From assembly GCA_002279795.1 (NCBI GenBank), contig NCCT01000002.1, positions 30,344 through 94,343 of the forward strand: DNA of 64,000 bases, written 5' to 3'. Below are positions 28,570-38,270 of the stretch, piece by piece. A program made the translations under genes and the position numbers. Position 1 is the first letter of the stretch. Each line of letters starts with the position of its first letter. This stretch comes from Hydrogenophilales bacterium 12-61-10 (GTDB lineage: Bacteria; Pseudomonadota; Gammaproteobacteria; Burkholderiales; Thiobacillaceae). The notes under the pieces are model-generated. The model did no database searches. It had not been told where the DNA came from and saw only the letters and a list, made by a program, of their open reading frames with translations.

Positions 28570-31020
28570 TCAAACAGCCAGTGCTTCAAATTCATGCGCA
28601 AACTTGCTTTCCTGGGTGCGCTCGATCCACGGATCTTTTTCGACCGATAGTGCGAACAGCATCCGCTCGTGCAAGGCTTTGCGGCCTTCGTGGTCGTCGA
28701 GGATTTTCTTCTTCACATAATCCAGTCCCACGCGCTCGACGTAGTGCACGGTGCGGTCGAGGTAGCGCGCTTCTTCGCGGTAGAGCTGCAGGAAAGCACC
28801 GGTGTATTCGATGACCTCGGCTTCGGTCTTGACCTTGATCAGGAACTGCGCGACTTCGGTCTTGATACCGCCGTTGCCCGCGACGTAAATCTCCCAGCCG
28901 GAATCGACACCGATGATGCCAACGTCCTTGATCGCGACTTCGGCGCAGTTGCGCGGACAGCCGGAGACCGCGAGCTTGACCTTGTGCGGCGCCCACATTT
29001 TCCAGAAGATTTTTTCCAGATCGACGCCGAGCTTGGTCGAGTCCTGGGTGCCGAAGCGGCACCACTCCGAGCCCACGCAGGTTTTCACCGTGCGCAGCGC
29101 CTTGCCGTAGGCGTGGCCCGACGGCATGTCGAGATCGGCCCACACTTTGGGCAGGTCCTCCTTCTTCACCCCCAGCATGTCGATCCGCTGGCCGCCGGTG
29201 ACTTTGAGTGACGGGATCGAATACTTGTCGACCACGTCGGCGATGCGACGCAATTCGCCCGGCGTCACCTGGCCGCCGAACATGCGCGGAATCACCGAGT
29301 AAGTGCCATCCTTCTGGATGTTGGCGTGGGCACGTTCGTTGATGAAGCGGGACTGCGGGTCGTCCTCCGCCTCGCCCGGCCAGGTCGAAATCAGATAGTA
29401 GTTGAGCGCGGTGCGGCAGCTGGCGCAGCCGTTGGGCGTGTTCCATTCCATGAAGGTCTGCACCTGCGGAATCGTCAGCAATTTATTTTGCCGTATCGAC
29501 GCGCGCACCTCTTCGTGGGTGTGGTCGGTGCAGCCGCACATCGATTTGGTTTTCGGCGTGGCGGAATAGTCGCCGCCAGCGGTGGTCGCCAGAATCTGCT
29601 CGACCAGACCGGTACACGAGCCGCACGACGACGAGGCCTTGGTGTGCTTGCGCACGTCTTCCAGCGTGAACAGTCCCTTTTCGCGGATCGCCTTGACGAT
29701 GTCGCCCTTGCACACGCCGTTGCAGCCGCACACTTCCATGTCGTCGGTCATCGACGCGGCCTTGTTGATGCCGCTATGGCCGAGGTTGCCGCAGTGATCC
29801 TGGCCGAACATCAGATGGTCGCGCAGTTCGTTGACGTTCTTGCCGTCGCGCAGCAGCGAGAAATACCACGCGCCGTCCACGGTGTCGCCGTACATCACGC
29901 CGCCGACCAGCTTGTTGTCCTTGATCACCAGCTTCTTGTAGACGCCGCCGATGGGGTCGGAATAAAGGATCGATTCGGTGCCCTCGCCGCCCATGAAGTC
30001 GCCGGCGGAAAACAGGTCGATGCCGGTGACCTTGAGCTTGGTCGAGGTCACCGAGCCTTTGTAACGGCTGATGCCGTGCTGCGCCAGATGGTTAGCCACC
30101 ACCTTGGCCTGTTCGAACAGCGGCGCTACCAGGCCGTAGGCGATGCCGCGGTGCGCCGCGCATTCGCCGACCGAATAAATGCGTGGATCGAAGGTCTGCA
30201 TGGTGTCGCTCACCACGATGCCGCGGTTGCAATGCAGGCCCGAGGACTCGGCCAGTTCGGTATTCGGGCGGATGCCGACCGCCATCACCACCAGGTCGGC
30301 GGGTGCGGAATCGCCATCCTTGAACTTGATCGCGCAGACGCGGCCCGACTCGCCGCGCACCAGTTCCGCCGTCTGTTTCTGCAGCAGGAACTTCATGCCC
30401 TTTTCTTCCAGGCTCTTTTGCAGCAGGCGCGCCGCCGGCTCGTCGAGCTGGCGCTCCATCAGCCACGGTCCGATATGCACCACCGACACCTGCATGCCGC
30501 GTTTCATCAGGCCATTGGCCGCTTCCAGCCCGAGCAGGCCGCCGCCGATCACCACGGCGTGCTGATACTGGCTGGACGCCTGAACCATCGCGTCGACGTC
30601 GGCGATATCGCGGAAGCTGATGACACCCGGCAAGTCCGCACCCGGAACCGGCAGGATAAACGGGTTGGAGCCGGTCGCCAGCAGCAGGCGGTCATAGCCA
30701 ACGCGCATGCCGTCTGCCGTTTCCACCTCGCGCTTGTTGCGGTCGATTTTCACGACCTTTTTGCCCACGTGCAGCGTGATGTTGTTTTCGCTGTACCAGT
30801 CGAGCGGGTTCAGCACGATGTCGTCCACCGTCTGCTCGCCCGCCAGTACCGGCGACAGCCGGTTGTAGTTGGGGTGCGGCTCGGCGCCGAACACGGTGAC
30901 GTCATACAGGTCTGGCGCGAGCTTCAGCAGTTCTTCCAGCGCACGTACGCCGGCCATGCCGTTGCCAACCATCACGAGTTTCATTTTCTTGGCGGGGATA
31001 TTCATGTCCATCTTGCTCAT
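28570..31020 (-). CDS. nirB: Nitrite reductase (NADH) large subunit
   Basis: NirB reduces nitrite to ammonium with NADH in the cytosol. The 816-residue protein begins with an FAD/NAD(P)H module (LVMVGNGMAGVRALEELL, VVIGGGLLGLEAANGL). A BFD-like Cys-rich region follows (CGCNGVCKGD, SSCGSCTG). The sirohaem/[4Fe-4S] reductase part carries TCVGSEWCRFG and SGCPRNCAEV, which supply the cluster cysteines. GGAG lies 3 bases before the ATG. It has its own sigma-54 promoter at 31050-31066. Confidence 0.96.
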   Translation of the reverse strand: MSKMDMNIPAKKMKLVMVGNGMAGVRALEELLKLAPDLYDVTVFGAEPHPNYNRLSPVLAGEQTVDDIVLNPLDWYSENNITLHVGKKVVKIDRNKREVETADGMRVGYDRLLLATGSNPFILPVPGADLPGVISFRDIADVDAMVQASSQYQHAVVIGGGLLGLEAANGLMKRGMQVSVVHIGPWLMERQLDEPAARLLQKSLEEKGMKFLLQKQTAELVRGESGRVCAIKFKDGDSAPADLVVMAVGIRPNTELAESSGLHCNRGIVVSDTMQTFDPRIYSVGECAAHRGIAYGLVAPLFEQAKVVANHLAQHGISRYKGSVTSTKLKVTGIDLFSAGDFMGGEGTESILYSDPIGGVYKKLVIKDNKLVGGVMYGDTVDGAWYFSLLRDGKNVNELRDHLMFGQDHCGNLGHSGINKAASMTDDMEVCGCNGVCKGDIVKAIREKGLFTLEDVRKHTKASSSCGSCTGLVEQILATTAGGDYSATPKTKSMCGCTDHTHEEVRASIRQNKLLTIPQVQTFMEWNTPNGCASCRTALNYYLISTWPGEAEDDPQSRFINERAHANIQKDGTYSVIPRMFGGQVTPGELRRIADVVDKYSIPSLKVTGGQRIDMLGVKKEDLPKVWADLDMPSGHAYGKALRTVKTCVGSEWCRFGTQDSTKLGVDLEKIFWKMWAPHKVKLAVSGCPRNCAEVAIKDVGIIGVDSGWEIYVAGNGGIKTEVAQFLIKVKTEAEVIEYTGAFLQLYREEARYLDRTVHYVERVGLDYVKKKILDDHEGRKALHERMLFALSVEKDPWIERTQESKFAHEFEALAV

Positions 31021-31049
31021 ACTCCGAATTCAATAGGCTTGAACCTTAT

Positions 31050-31066
31050 AAGCAAGAGCAATGCCA
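31050..31066 (-). promoter_or_regulatory. Sigma-54 promoter of nirB
   Basis: The minus strand reads TGGCATTGCTCTTGCTT, with GG-N10-GC spacing and a good match to TGGCAC-N5-TTGC. The predicted start is near 31040, leaving a 20-base leader with GGAG. Confidence 0.8.
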
Positions 31067-31139
31067 CTCTGCAAACTCAACATAAGCATTTGATTCATAT
31101 ATATTTTGCAGCGGTCATGTTCCGCACGCGGCACGAGAT

Positions 31140-31156
31140 GGCACCAGATAAGTGCG
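31140..31156. promoter_or_regulatory. Possible NtrC site upstream of nirB
   Basis: GCACCA-GAT-AAGTGC (31141-31155) keeps the TGCACCA-N3-TGGTGCA dyad at 10 of 14 positions. The centre is about 108 bases upstream of the predicted nirB start. Another GCACCA half-site lies near 31171. Confidence 0.45.
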
Positions 31157-31332
31157 CGAAAAACGGTCGCGCACCATCAAACGGCGTGCCGGGATCCAAT
31201 GCCCGTTTTATGGGCGTGGTCATTGTCTCGCGTGCCATGTCGTGGGGCGCCTCCACCTGCGATGGCGCATTACGCAGGAAAGCATGCACCCAAATGGATT
31301 ACGCCGCCTCATGGCAGCGCAGAAGCCATGAT

Positions 31333-34014
31333 TCAGGCTGCGAGCGGGGTCGTCGCCAGCAGGCGCTTCAGCTCGGGCACGCAGGAGCCGCACTCGGTGC
31401 CGCATTTGAGCGTGGCCTGCAGCGCGGCCAGATCCGCGCCCGCGGCTATGGCGGCGACGATGTCCGGCTCGGCCACATCCAGACAATTGCAGATGATGCG
31501 GCCGCGGCCGATGCCGCCCGACGGCGGCTGCGTGACCGGCGCCAGCAGCCAGGCGCGCACGTCCATCGCCGGGGCGCCGGCGGCGATCAGGTCCTTGAGC
31601 CAGTCCTGCGCGGCGGTTTCGCCGGACAGGCGGGCGCCGGTGATGACGCCATCCTCCACCCGCGCCTTTTTCCAGATGCCGCGCCGCGCGTCCTGGTAAC
31701 TCATGGTCAGGAGCGGATCGTCCAGCCCGAAGGCGGCGTCCATTTCCTGCACCAGTTCTTCCGGCAGCGGCCCTTTGCTTGCCGCCTGAAACACCAGCAC
31801 GGTCTTGTCGCGCCCGGTGAGACCGGCGGTGGCGTAATCGAAGTGCGCGAGAAAGGGCTGCGCCTGCCGCAGCAGGCTGGCGCCGTCGCCACGCCGCATG
31901 ATGGCGCGCCGGTAAGGCAGCTCGACTGGTTCAACCTGCACCGCGCAATGCTTGAGCTCGGGCTGGCGCGACACCGGGTCGACCACGTCCAGCGTCAGCG
32001 CATTCACGCCGCGTCCTGCCATGAAACGGCCGCCCCAGTGCATCGGCATGAAGGTCTGCCCGGCACGCAGTTCGTCGCTGGCCGCCACCTTGACGACGAG
32101 GCTGTCGCGCCGGCTTTTCACCCGCACCAGTTCGCCGTCCTTGAGGCGGCGCCGCTCCATGTCGCTGCGCGCCATCGACAGCAGCGGCTCTTCGACGTGC
32201 GAATACAGCCGCGCCACCAGACCGGTGCGGCTCATGCCGTGCCACTGGTCGCGCAGGCGGCCGGTGTTCAGATGCAGCGGATAACGCGCGTCGATGGCTT
32301 CGGACACCGAGATATACACCGCATTGTGAAAGCGCGCGCGGCCGCTGGCGGTGGGATAAAGGCCGTCGGCATACAGGCGGAGCTTGCCCGCTTCGCTTCC
32401 CGTGGCAAACGGCCATTGCCGCGGCGCCTGCTCCAGCAGCGCATAGGACAACCCGGTGATGTCGAGGTCGCGCCCGCGCGTCGATTCGCGGTGCTCGTTG
32501 AACACGGCTTCAGCGTCGGCATACGGAAACAGGCGCGCGCCCTTCTCCGGCATCAGCCGCCGCGCGAAATCGCAGACGATGGCCCAGTCCGGGCGTGCTT
32601 CGCCCGGCGGCGGCACCGCCGCGTGAACGCGCGTAATGCAGCGCTCGGAATTGGTCACCGTGCCCTCGGTTTCGCCCCAGGCGGATGCCGGCAGCAGCAC
32701 ATCGGCGTAGCGCGCGGTTTCGGTATCGGCGAACGCCTCCTGCAGCACCACGCATTCGGCCATCTGCAGGGCCTCGTGCACCAGCGCCTGGTTCGGCAGC
32801 GACTGCGCGGGGTTGGTGCAGGCGATCCACAGCGCCTTGATTTCGCCGCGCTTGACCGCCTCGAACATCTCGATCGCAGTCTTGCCCGGCGTCGCCGGCA
32901 CGGCGTCCACGCCCCACAGCGCGGCGACTTCGGCACGATGTGCGGGGTTGCCCATGTCGCGGTGCGCCGACAGCAGGTTCGCCAGCCCGCCGACTTCGCG
33001 CCCGCCCATTGCGTTAGGCTGACCGGTGAGCGACAAGGGCGCGGCGCCCGGTTTGCCGATCTGCCCGCTCGCCAGATGCAGGTTGATGAGGCTGGCGTTC
33101 TTGTCGGTGCCGCAGCTCGACTGATTAAGCCCCTGGCAGTACAGCGACAGCGTCGGCCCCTGGGCGAACCAGCGCGCCGCCTGGACGATGTCGGCCACGG
33201 CGACGCCGCAGATCGGCGCGACTTTTTCCGGCGAATATTCACGCACGGTGGCGCGCAGCGCGTCCCAGCCTTCGGTGTGCGCAGCGATGTAATCGCGGTC
33301 GATCAGTTCTTCCCACAGCATCACGTTGAGCATGGCGTGAAACAGCGCCACATCGGTGCCGGGCAAAATCGACAAATGCAGATCGGCCTCGGCCGCTGTG
33401 TCGGTGCGGCGCGGGTCCACCACGATCAGCTTGAGCGCAGGGTTGGCCTTGCGCGCCGCCTCGATGCGGCGAAACAGGATGGGATGGGCGTAAGCCGTGT
33501 TCGACCCGGCGATGAAAATCACCCCGGCATGGTCGATATCGTCATAACAGCCGGGCGGCGAATCCGCGCCCAGCGTGGCCTTGTAGCCCGTCACCGCCGA
33601 CGACATGCACAGGCGCGAATTGGTGTCGACGTTGTTGGTGCCGATCAGGCCTTTGGCCAGCTTGTTGAAGGCGTAATACGCCTCGGTGGTGAGCTGGCCC
33701 GAGATATAGAAGCCCACCGCGTCCGGCCCGTGTTCGCGGATAACGGCGCCGAATTTGTCGGCGGCATGGTCGAGCGCCGCCGCCCAGCTGGTGGGCTGGC
33801 GCCTTGCTGCGCGCTCGGTGCGCAGTTCAGGATAAAGCGCCCGCCCGCCCGCCTGCGCCGACAGGTGCAGGGTCGCGCCCTTGGTGCACAGCTTGCCCAG
33901 ATTGGCCGGGTGCGCCGGGTCGCCGCGTACGCTGGTGATGGTTCCGGCCTCGGATTCGATCAGCACCCCGCAGCCGGTGCCGCAATAACAACAGACAGAT
34001 GAAACGATAGACAT
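31333..34014 (-). CDS. nasA: Assimilatory nitrate reductase, catalytic subunit
   Basis: NasA reduces nitrate to nitrite for nitrogen assimilation. The protein (893 residues from this start) has the N-terminal [4Fe-4S] motif VCCYCGTGCGV and a molybdopterin-oxidoreductase core (DTNSRLCMSSAVTGYKATLGADSPPG; the dinucleotide-binding C-domain near NTGRLRDQWHGMSRTG). A C-terminal BFD-type [2Fe-2S] domain (ICNCLDV, KCGTECGSCVPELKRL) is typical of the NADH-fed assimilatory type. GAGGT abuts the first ATG (34020) but is six bases from the second (34014), so 34014 is preferred. Confidence 0.95.
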   Translation of the reverse strand: MSIVSSVCCYCGTGCGVLIESEAGTITSVRGDPAHPANLGKLCTKGATLHLSAQAGGRALYPELRTERAARRQPTSWAAALDHAADKFGAVIREHGPDAVGFYISGQLTTEAYYAFNKLAKGLIGTNNVDTNSRLCMSSAVTGYKATLGADSPPGCYDDIDHAGVIFIAGSNTAYAHPILFRRIEAARKANPALKLIVVDPRRTDTAAEADLHLSILPGTDVALFHAMLNVMLWEELIDRDYIAAHTEGWDALRATVREYSPEKVAPICGVAVADIVQAARWFAQGPTLSLYCQGLNQSSCGTDKNASLINLHLASGQIGKPGAAPLSLTGQPNAMGGREVGGLANLLSAHRDMGNPAHRAEVAALWGVDAVPATPGKTAIEMFEAVKRGEIKALWIACTNPAQSLPNQALVHEALQMAECVVLQEAFADTETARYADVLLPASAWGETEGTVTNSERCITRVHAAVPPPGEARPDWAIVCDFARRLMPEKGARLFPYADAEAVFNEHRESTRGRDLDITGLSYALLEQAPRQWPFATGSEAGKLRLYADGLYPTASGRARFHNAVYISVSEAIDARYPLHLNTGRLRDQWHGMSRTGLVARLYSHVEEPLLSMARSDMERRRLKDGELVRVKSRRDSLVVKVAASDELRAGQTFMPMHWGGRFMAGRGVNALTLDVVDPVSRQPELKHCAVQVEPVELPYRRAIMRRGDGASLLRQAQPFLAHFDYATAGLTGRDKTVLVFQAASKGPLPEELVQEMDAAFGLDDPLLTMSYQDARRGIWKKARVEDGVITGARLSGETAAQDWLKDLIAAGAPAMDVRAWLLAPVTQPPSGGIGRGRIICNCLDVAEPDIVAAIAAGADLAALQATLKCGTECGSCVPELKRLLATTPLAA

Positions 34015-34037
34015 GGACATACCTCGTGGTGAGGTTT

Positions 34038-34054
34038 AAGCACACCGGATGCCA
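34038..34054 (-). promoter_or_regulatory. Sigma-54 promoter of nasA
   Basis: The minus strand reads TGGCATCCGGTGTGCTT, with GG-N10-GC spacing and one mismatch (GTGC for TTGC). The predicted start near 34028 leaves about 14 bases before the preferred ATG at 34014. A TGGTGCA half-site at 34136-34142 could be part of a weak NtrC site about 110 bases upstream. Confidence 0.6.
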
Positions 34055-34227
34055 GCTTGCTTAAAGGATGCGGATTCAAAGACTTGGCAAGACTCGCCCC
34101 ACTATCGAACACGCCGCCTGTTCGATCGCCGTGCATGGTGCAGCGGGTGCGCCCCAAATCAGGGCATTAGTCCCAGACCAGGCAGCGATGCTTCGCTTGC
34201 CGCCTCTTTTTGAAGCGGCTGTGGCGC

Positions 34228-35580
34228 TCAGCCGTCGCCTGCTTCGTTGAGCGCGCCAGCGCCGGCGCTCATCACGAAACGGTTGCCGCCGGCCTTTTTG
34301 GCGGCATACATGGCAGCGTCGGCGCTGCGGATCAGTTGCCGGTAATCGTCGCCGTGCTCCGGGTACAGTGCAATCCCGATACTGGGCGCGACATGCACCA
34401 GATGTCCCGCCAAGGCAAACGGCTCATCAAGCGCGATACGGATCTTTTCGGCTATCGCCATGGCATGTTTCTGCAGGGGAATGCCATTGAGCAGCACCAG
34501 GAATTCGTCGCCACCGACGCGCCCGACCGTATCCGAATCCCGCACGCACTGCCGCAGCCGCCGCGCGGTTTCCTGCAGCAACAGGTCGCCGACCGGATGT
34601 CCCAGGGTGTCGTTCACCTGCTTGAACCTGTCCAGGTCGAGATACAGCAAGGCCAGCCGGGTTTCGTTACGCCCGGCCAGCAGCAAGGCTGCCTGCAGGC
34701 GGTCGTGAAACAGCTCGCGATTCGGCAGATCGGTCAGCGAGTCATGGCGCGCACTGTGCAGCAGTGACATTTCCATCTGCTTGCGTTCGATTGCGGTGGC
34801 AATCTGGGTGGAGACGAACTGCAGCAGCTCCACGTCCCTGGGACCATAGCCCGCTGCGGCATGATGCGACTGCACCGCGACCGACCCGATGATGCCGCGC
34901 TGTGTGGCGAGCGGAACGCCGAGCCAGCTCATCGTATGGGCGGTTGCGTCGGGCGACACCCGCAACGCCTTGCCGCTGCGGATGACCTCTGCGCTCAATG
35001 CGGACGCAGCAGGCAAGTTCGACGCCTGCGCCGACTCGTGTTCGTCGACGTGATACGGGAAACTCAGCGCGTCCTGCGCCGCGTCGTACAGCGCAACGCA
35101 GAAACCGCCCGCCGGCAGCAATCCGGCGACGATCTGATGGATGCGCAGAAACAGCGCGTCCAGATTTTCCGCAGCGTGGGCGGCTTCCGACATGGCATAG
35201 AGAGCGGAGCGCAAGGCTTCGGCGCGCTTGAGTTCGCTGACGTCGCGCGCCACGGCCACCCGCACCTGATGCGCTTCCGACCAACTGGCCGACCACATCA
35301 GGTGAACCCGTTCGCCGTTCTTGCGCACATAGCGATTCTCGAAATGCGGGAACGCGACACCTTTCACGATTTCCCCGACTGCCTGCAAGGTGCGTTCCCG
35401 ATCCTCGTGAAAAACGAAGTCGATCATCGGCCTGCCGATCATCTCTTCCGGCGGATAGCCAAAAATCCGCTCGCCCGCCGCGCTGACAAACACAAAGCGC
35501 CCCTGCACATCGACCACGCAAACGGCATCGAGCAGCAAATCCATGACATGGTCTGGCGGGAGATAAGGGGTTGGTTTCAT
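34228..35580 (-). CDS. PAS-GAF diguanylate cyclase
   Basis: The 450-residue cytosolic protein has a PAS domain (about 10-125), a GAF domain (about 130-275) and a C-terminal GGDEF domain (about 285-440). The cyclase site is GRVGGDEFLVLL, and the inhibitory RxxD site (RDSD) lies five residues before it, so c-di-GMP feedback is expected. The domain ends normally with ADAAMYAAKKAGGNRF, in contrast to the truncated GGDEF protein at 16683. It precedes nasA on the same strand but sits upstream of the nasA promoter. Confidence 0.9.
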   Translation of the reverse strand: MKPTPYLPPDHVMDLLLDAVCVVDVQGRFVFVSAAGERIFGYPPEEMIGRPMIDFVFHEDRERTLQAVGEIVKGVAFPHFENRYVRKNGERVHLMWSASWSEAHQVRVAVARDVSELKRAEALRSALYAMSEAAHAAENLDALFLRIHQIVAGLLPAGGFCVALYDAAQDALSFPYHVDEHESAQASNLPAASALSAEVIRSGKALRVSPDATAHTMSWLGVPLATQRGIIGSVAVQSHHAAAGYGPRDVELLQFVSTQIATAIERKQMEMSLLHSARHDSLTDLPNRELFHDRLQAALLLAGRNETRLALLYLDLDRFKQVNDTLGHPVGDLLLQETARRLRQCVRDSDTVGRVGGDEFLVLLNGIPLQKHAMAIAEKIRIALDEPFALAGHLVHVAPSIGIALYPEHGDDYRQLIRSADAAMYAAKKAGGNRFVMSAGAGALNEAGDG

Positions 35581-35834
35581 GTCGTTGCAAGCGTGACGCC
35601 GACGCTGCGCATCATTAAAAATAAAACGGTATCGAATTTGGACATCGGAATTGGACCGGGTTCCGTCCTGAGCCTTTTCACGGGTCGAACGGGACGGACA
35701 CCTGATTCTATCCCTGGCAGCCTGCCGGAGCTGAAGAAAATCGGCAGCGAACCGGCCGGACTGCGGCCTGTCGCGGTCGCCGGTTTGCGCGTGTGCGGTG
35801 TGCGGGTCTTCAGCGTGCCTTGCGGCGAACGGCG

Positions 35835-37145
35835 TCAGGTTTGAGCCGGGTTAAGGCGCGGGTGGGTTTCGTCGAATGCCAGCAGCACGACCAGGCCGGA
35901 GAGAAACATGGCGGCGGCAGTGAACCAGAATCCCGCTTCGATCCCGCCGCCGAGCGCCGCCACCGCGCCCAGCAGCAGCGCACCGACGCCGTAGCCGGTA
36001 TCGCGCCAAAACCGGTAAATACCTATCGCCGAACCGCGCCAGTTGGGGTGCGCGATGTCGGACACGGCGGCCGACAGCGTCGGGTACAGCAAGGCCATGC
36101 CGAAGCCCATGACGGCGGCGGCAAACGACCACCACAATTCGCCCTCGCCCAGCATCACCAGCGCGACGCCCACGCCGCACAGCCACATGCCGGCGACGAT
36201 GGGCTTCTTGCGGCCGATTCGATCCGACCAGTGGCCGGTGACGAACTGCGACAGCCCCCAGACGAAGCCGTAGACACCGACCACCCAGCCGATGCCGGCC
36301 AGGCTCAAGCCGTGCTGGTACAGATAAACCGGGAAGAACACCCACACCAGCGCGTCGACGAATTTTTCCACCAGCCCGGCCTGGCTGATCGACGCCATGC
36401 GCGCGTCGCGCCAGGACATCAGGGTGAACACGTCCCAGGTGCCGGGCGTGGCGGAAATATTGGTCGGGTAACGCGGTGTCGGCCCGGTCATCAAGCCGGC
36501 CGCGTGTTGCTTGCCCTCGGCGTGCGCCCACGGCAGCGTGTCTTTTACCCACAGCAGCGTCAGCAACCCAGCCAGCCCGATCACAACCAGACCGAACAGC
36601 ATCAGGCCTTCGCGCGCGCCGTAGGCGGTAGCGAGATAGCCGGTCACGACGCCCGCGACCGCGACGCCGAAGTAGCCGGAAAATTCGTTGAGGCCGATGG
36701 TCAGGCCACGCTGATCGGCCGTGGTGAGGTCGAGCTTGGACGTCTGCGTCATCGACCAGGCCAGGCCCTGATTGATGCCCAGCAGCACCGTTGCCGCCAC
36801 GATCCAGCCCCAGCTCGGTGCATACAGAATCATGAAAGGCATCGGCAAGGCGGCGAGCCAGCCGATGAACAGGACGTTCCTGCGGCCGATACGCTCGGAC
36901 AGGCGCCCCGCGACGAAATTGAGCGCGCCCTTGACGAAGCCGAAGGCGGTGACAAAGGCCATCAGCATCATGAACGAGCCACGGGCGACGCCGAACTCGG
37001 ACTCGGCGAGCGCGGGCACCACGGTGCGGAACATGCCGAGGGTCAGGCCGACGAAAAACACCTGCACCACCAGATGCGCGAACTGCGCCAGGTTGACGCG
37101 AATGCCGAACTGGAAATCCGCCAAGCCGGGATGGCCCGGAGTCAT
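35835..37145 (-). CDS. MFS transporter in a sulfur-response operon
   Basis: The 436-residue protein has about 12 membrane helices. MFS signatures include GRLSERIGRRNVLFIGWL and the second-half GHWSDRIGRKKPIVAG. The substrate is not evident. It is the last gene of a four-gene minus-strand set (ArsR-rhodanese regulator, persulfide dioxygenase, DUF3147-like protein, MFS); its ATG touches the preceding stop (TAATG). The context suggests export of a sulfur compound such as sulfite or thiosulfate (inference). Confidence 0.85.
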   Translation of the reverse strand: MTPGHPGLADFQFGIRVNLAQFAHLVVQVFFVGLTLGMFRTVVPALAESEFGVARGSFMMLMAFVTAFGFVKGALNFVAGRLSERIGRRNVLFIGWLAALPMPFMILYAPSWGWIVAATVLLGINQGLAWSMTQTSKLDLTTADQRGLTIGLNEFSGYFGVAVAGVVTGYLATAYGAREGLMLFGLVVIGLAGLLTLLWVKDTLPWAHAEGKQHAAGLMTGPTPRYPTNISATPGTWDVFTLMSWRDARMASISQAGLVEKFVDALVWVFFPVYLYQHGLSLAGIGWVVGVYGFVWGLSQFVTGHWSDRIGRKKPIVAGMWLCGVGVALVMLGEGELWWSFAAAVMGFGMALLYPTLSAAVSDIAHPNWRGSAIGIYRFWRDTGYGVGALLLGAVAALGGGIEAGFWFTAAAMFLSGLVVLLAFDETHPRLNPAQT

Positions 37146-37501
37146 TACAGTTGCACCCCGAATTTACGCAAAACGGGCAGCAGCGCCAGATACGCCCCCA
37201 CCGTCAGCCCTGCCGAAATGGCCAGCCCGAGCCAGAAGTCCACGCCGTGCCGCAGCAGAAACGCGAGCGCGACGAACAGCAGCAGCGAGGGAATCACCAG
37301 CCAGAAAATTTGCCCCGACAAATCGGCGATGGCCGCGTTGCTCGCTCCCTCCAGCCGCATCCAGATAAATGCCAGCAGGGAGACCAGCGGCAGGGACGCC
37401 ACCAGCGCGGCAAAACCCGGCAGGCGCTTGGCCAGTTCGGACACCGCCAGAATGATCAGCGCCGACACAAGCAGCTTGATGGCGTAATAAACCATATTCA
37501 A
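37145..37501 (-). CDS. DUF3147-like small membrane protein
   Basis: The 118-residue protein has four predicted membrane helices (YAIKLLVSALIILAVSEL, GFAALVASLPLVSLLAFIWM, IFWLVIPSLLLFVALAFLL, GLAISAGLTVGAYLALLPVL). The pattern matches the DUF3147 family, of unknown function. It is one base from the persulfide dioxygenase stop and overlaps the MFS start by one base, so all are co-transcribed. Confidence 0.8.
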   Translation of the reverse strand: MNMVYYAIKLLVSALIILAVSELAKRLPGFAALVASLPLVSLLAFIWMRLEGASNAAIADLSGQIFWLVIPSLLLFVALAFLLRHGVDFWLGLAISAGLTVGAYLALLPVLRKFGVQL

Positions 37502-37502
37502 T

Positions 37503-38231
37503 TCAACCCAGATTCGCCTGCACCATGCGGTCCATTTCAGCCGGACGCGGCGGAATGGACTCCGTCAGCGCGGCGACGAAGCCCGCGCGATCGAGCGCCA
37601 GCATGGGGTTCCAGCGTTTCTCGTAGCCGATGGTCGAGGTCGGCTTGCCCGACATGCCGGCGCCGCACGCGCTGCCCGAGGTGTGGCCGGGATACAGCTC
37701 CACCTCGGCGGGCAGCGTCAGCAGTTTCTGATGCACGCTGTCGTAAATCTGCCCTGCCATTTCGGTTTCCTTGCCCGCCAGATCGGGGCGCCCGGCGCTG
37801 CCGACGAACAGCGTGTCGCCGGTGAGCACGAACCACGGGGTTTCAGAGCGGCGCTTGTCGGTCACCAACAGGCAGATCGAGTCGGGCGTATGGCCGGGGG
37901 TATGCACCACGTCGACCCAGACATTGCCGAGCTCGATGCGCTGGCCGTCCGTCAGCGGCTCGAACACATACTTCACGCGGCTGCTGTTCGATTCATGCAG
38001 GCAGTATTTAGCCCCGGTCATTTCAGCGAGCGCACGGCCACCGGAAATGTGGTCAGCGTGCACATGGGTGTCGATGACGTGGGTGATCTTCACGTCCTGT
38101 CTGGCGGCTTCGTCGATGAACCACGATTCATCGCCGAGCACCGGGTCGACGGCGATGCCGACATGGCACGAGCCGCAGCCGAGGAAGTAGGACAGCGTGG
38201 CGTCTTTGGCCAGCAATTGACGGAAAAACAT
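37503..38231 (-). CDS. ETHE1-type persulfide dioxygenase (MBL fold)
   Basis: Persulfide dioxygenase oxidises glutathione persulfide to sulfite, downstream of SQR. The 242-residue protein has THVHADHISGG (His56, His58, Asp60, His61), HTPGHTPDS, LTGDTLFVGSAGRPDL and the ETHE1 ending LYPGHTSGSACGAGMSGKPT with IGYEKRWNP. One Fe is expected. It lies directly after an ArsR-rhodanese regulator. sqr is 32 kb away, so the two steps of sulfide oxidation are under separate regulators. Confidence 0.92.
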   Translation of the reverse strand: MFFRQLLAKDATLSYFLGCGSCHVGIAVDPVLGDESWFIDEAARQDVKITHVIDTHVHADHISGGRALAEMTGAKYCLHESNSSRVKYVFEPLTDGQRIELGNVWVDVVHTPGHTPDSICLLVTDKRRSETPWFVLTGDTLFVGSAGRPDLAGKETEMAGQIYDSVHQKLLTLPAEVELYPGHTSGSACGAGMSGKPTSTIGYEKRWNPMLALDRAGFVAALTESIPPRPAEMDRMVQANLG

Positions 38232-38245
38232 GGGGACTCCTTGGA

Positions 38246-38266
38246 TAGCGGTGAGCGGTGAGCCGG
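38246..38266 (+). repeat. Half copy of the GTGAGCGG repeat
   Basis: AGCGGTGAGCGGTGAGCCGG (from 38247) contains two GTGAGCGG-like units with no opposite arm. It lies between the regulator and the dioxygenase genes. Confidence 0.4.
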
Positions 38267-38270
38267 ACGG

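Noticed and set aside
31095-31289. 64-codon minus-strand frame between nirB and nasA
   Set aside because: No ribosome site or domain, and it covers the promoter region of nirB.
29326-34002. 1558-codon open frame on the plus strand across nirB and nasA
   Set aside because: It is a shadow of two well-supported minus-strand genes; its composition (Arg/Gln/His/Ala-rich) is typical of antisense GC-driven frames.
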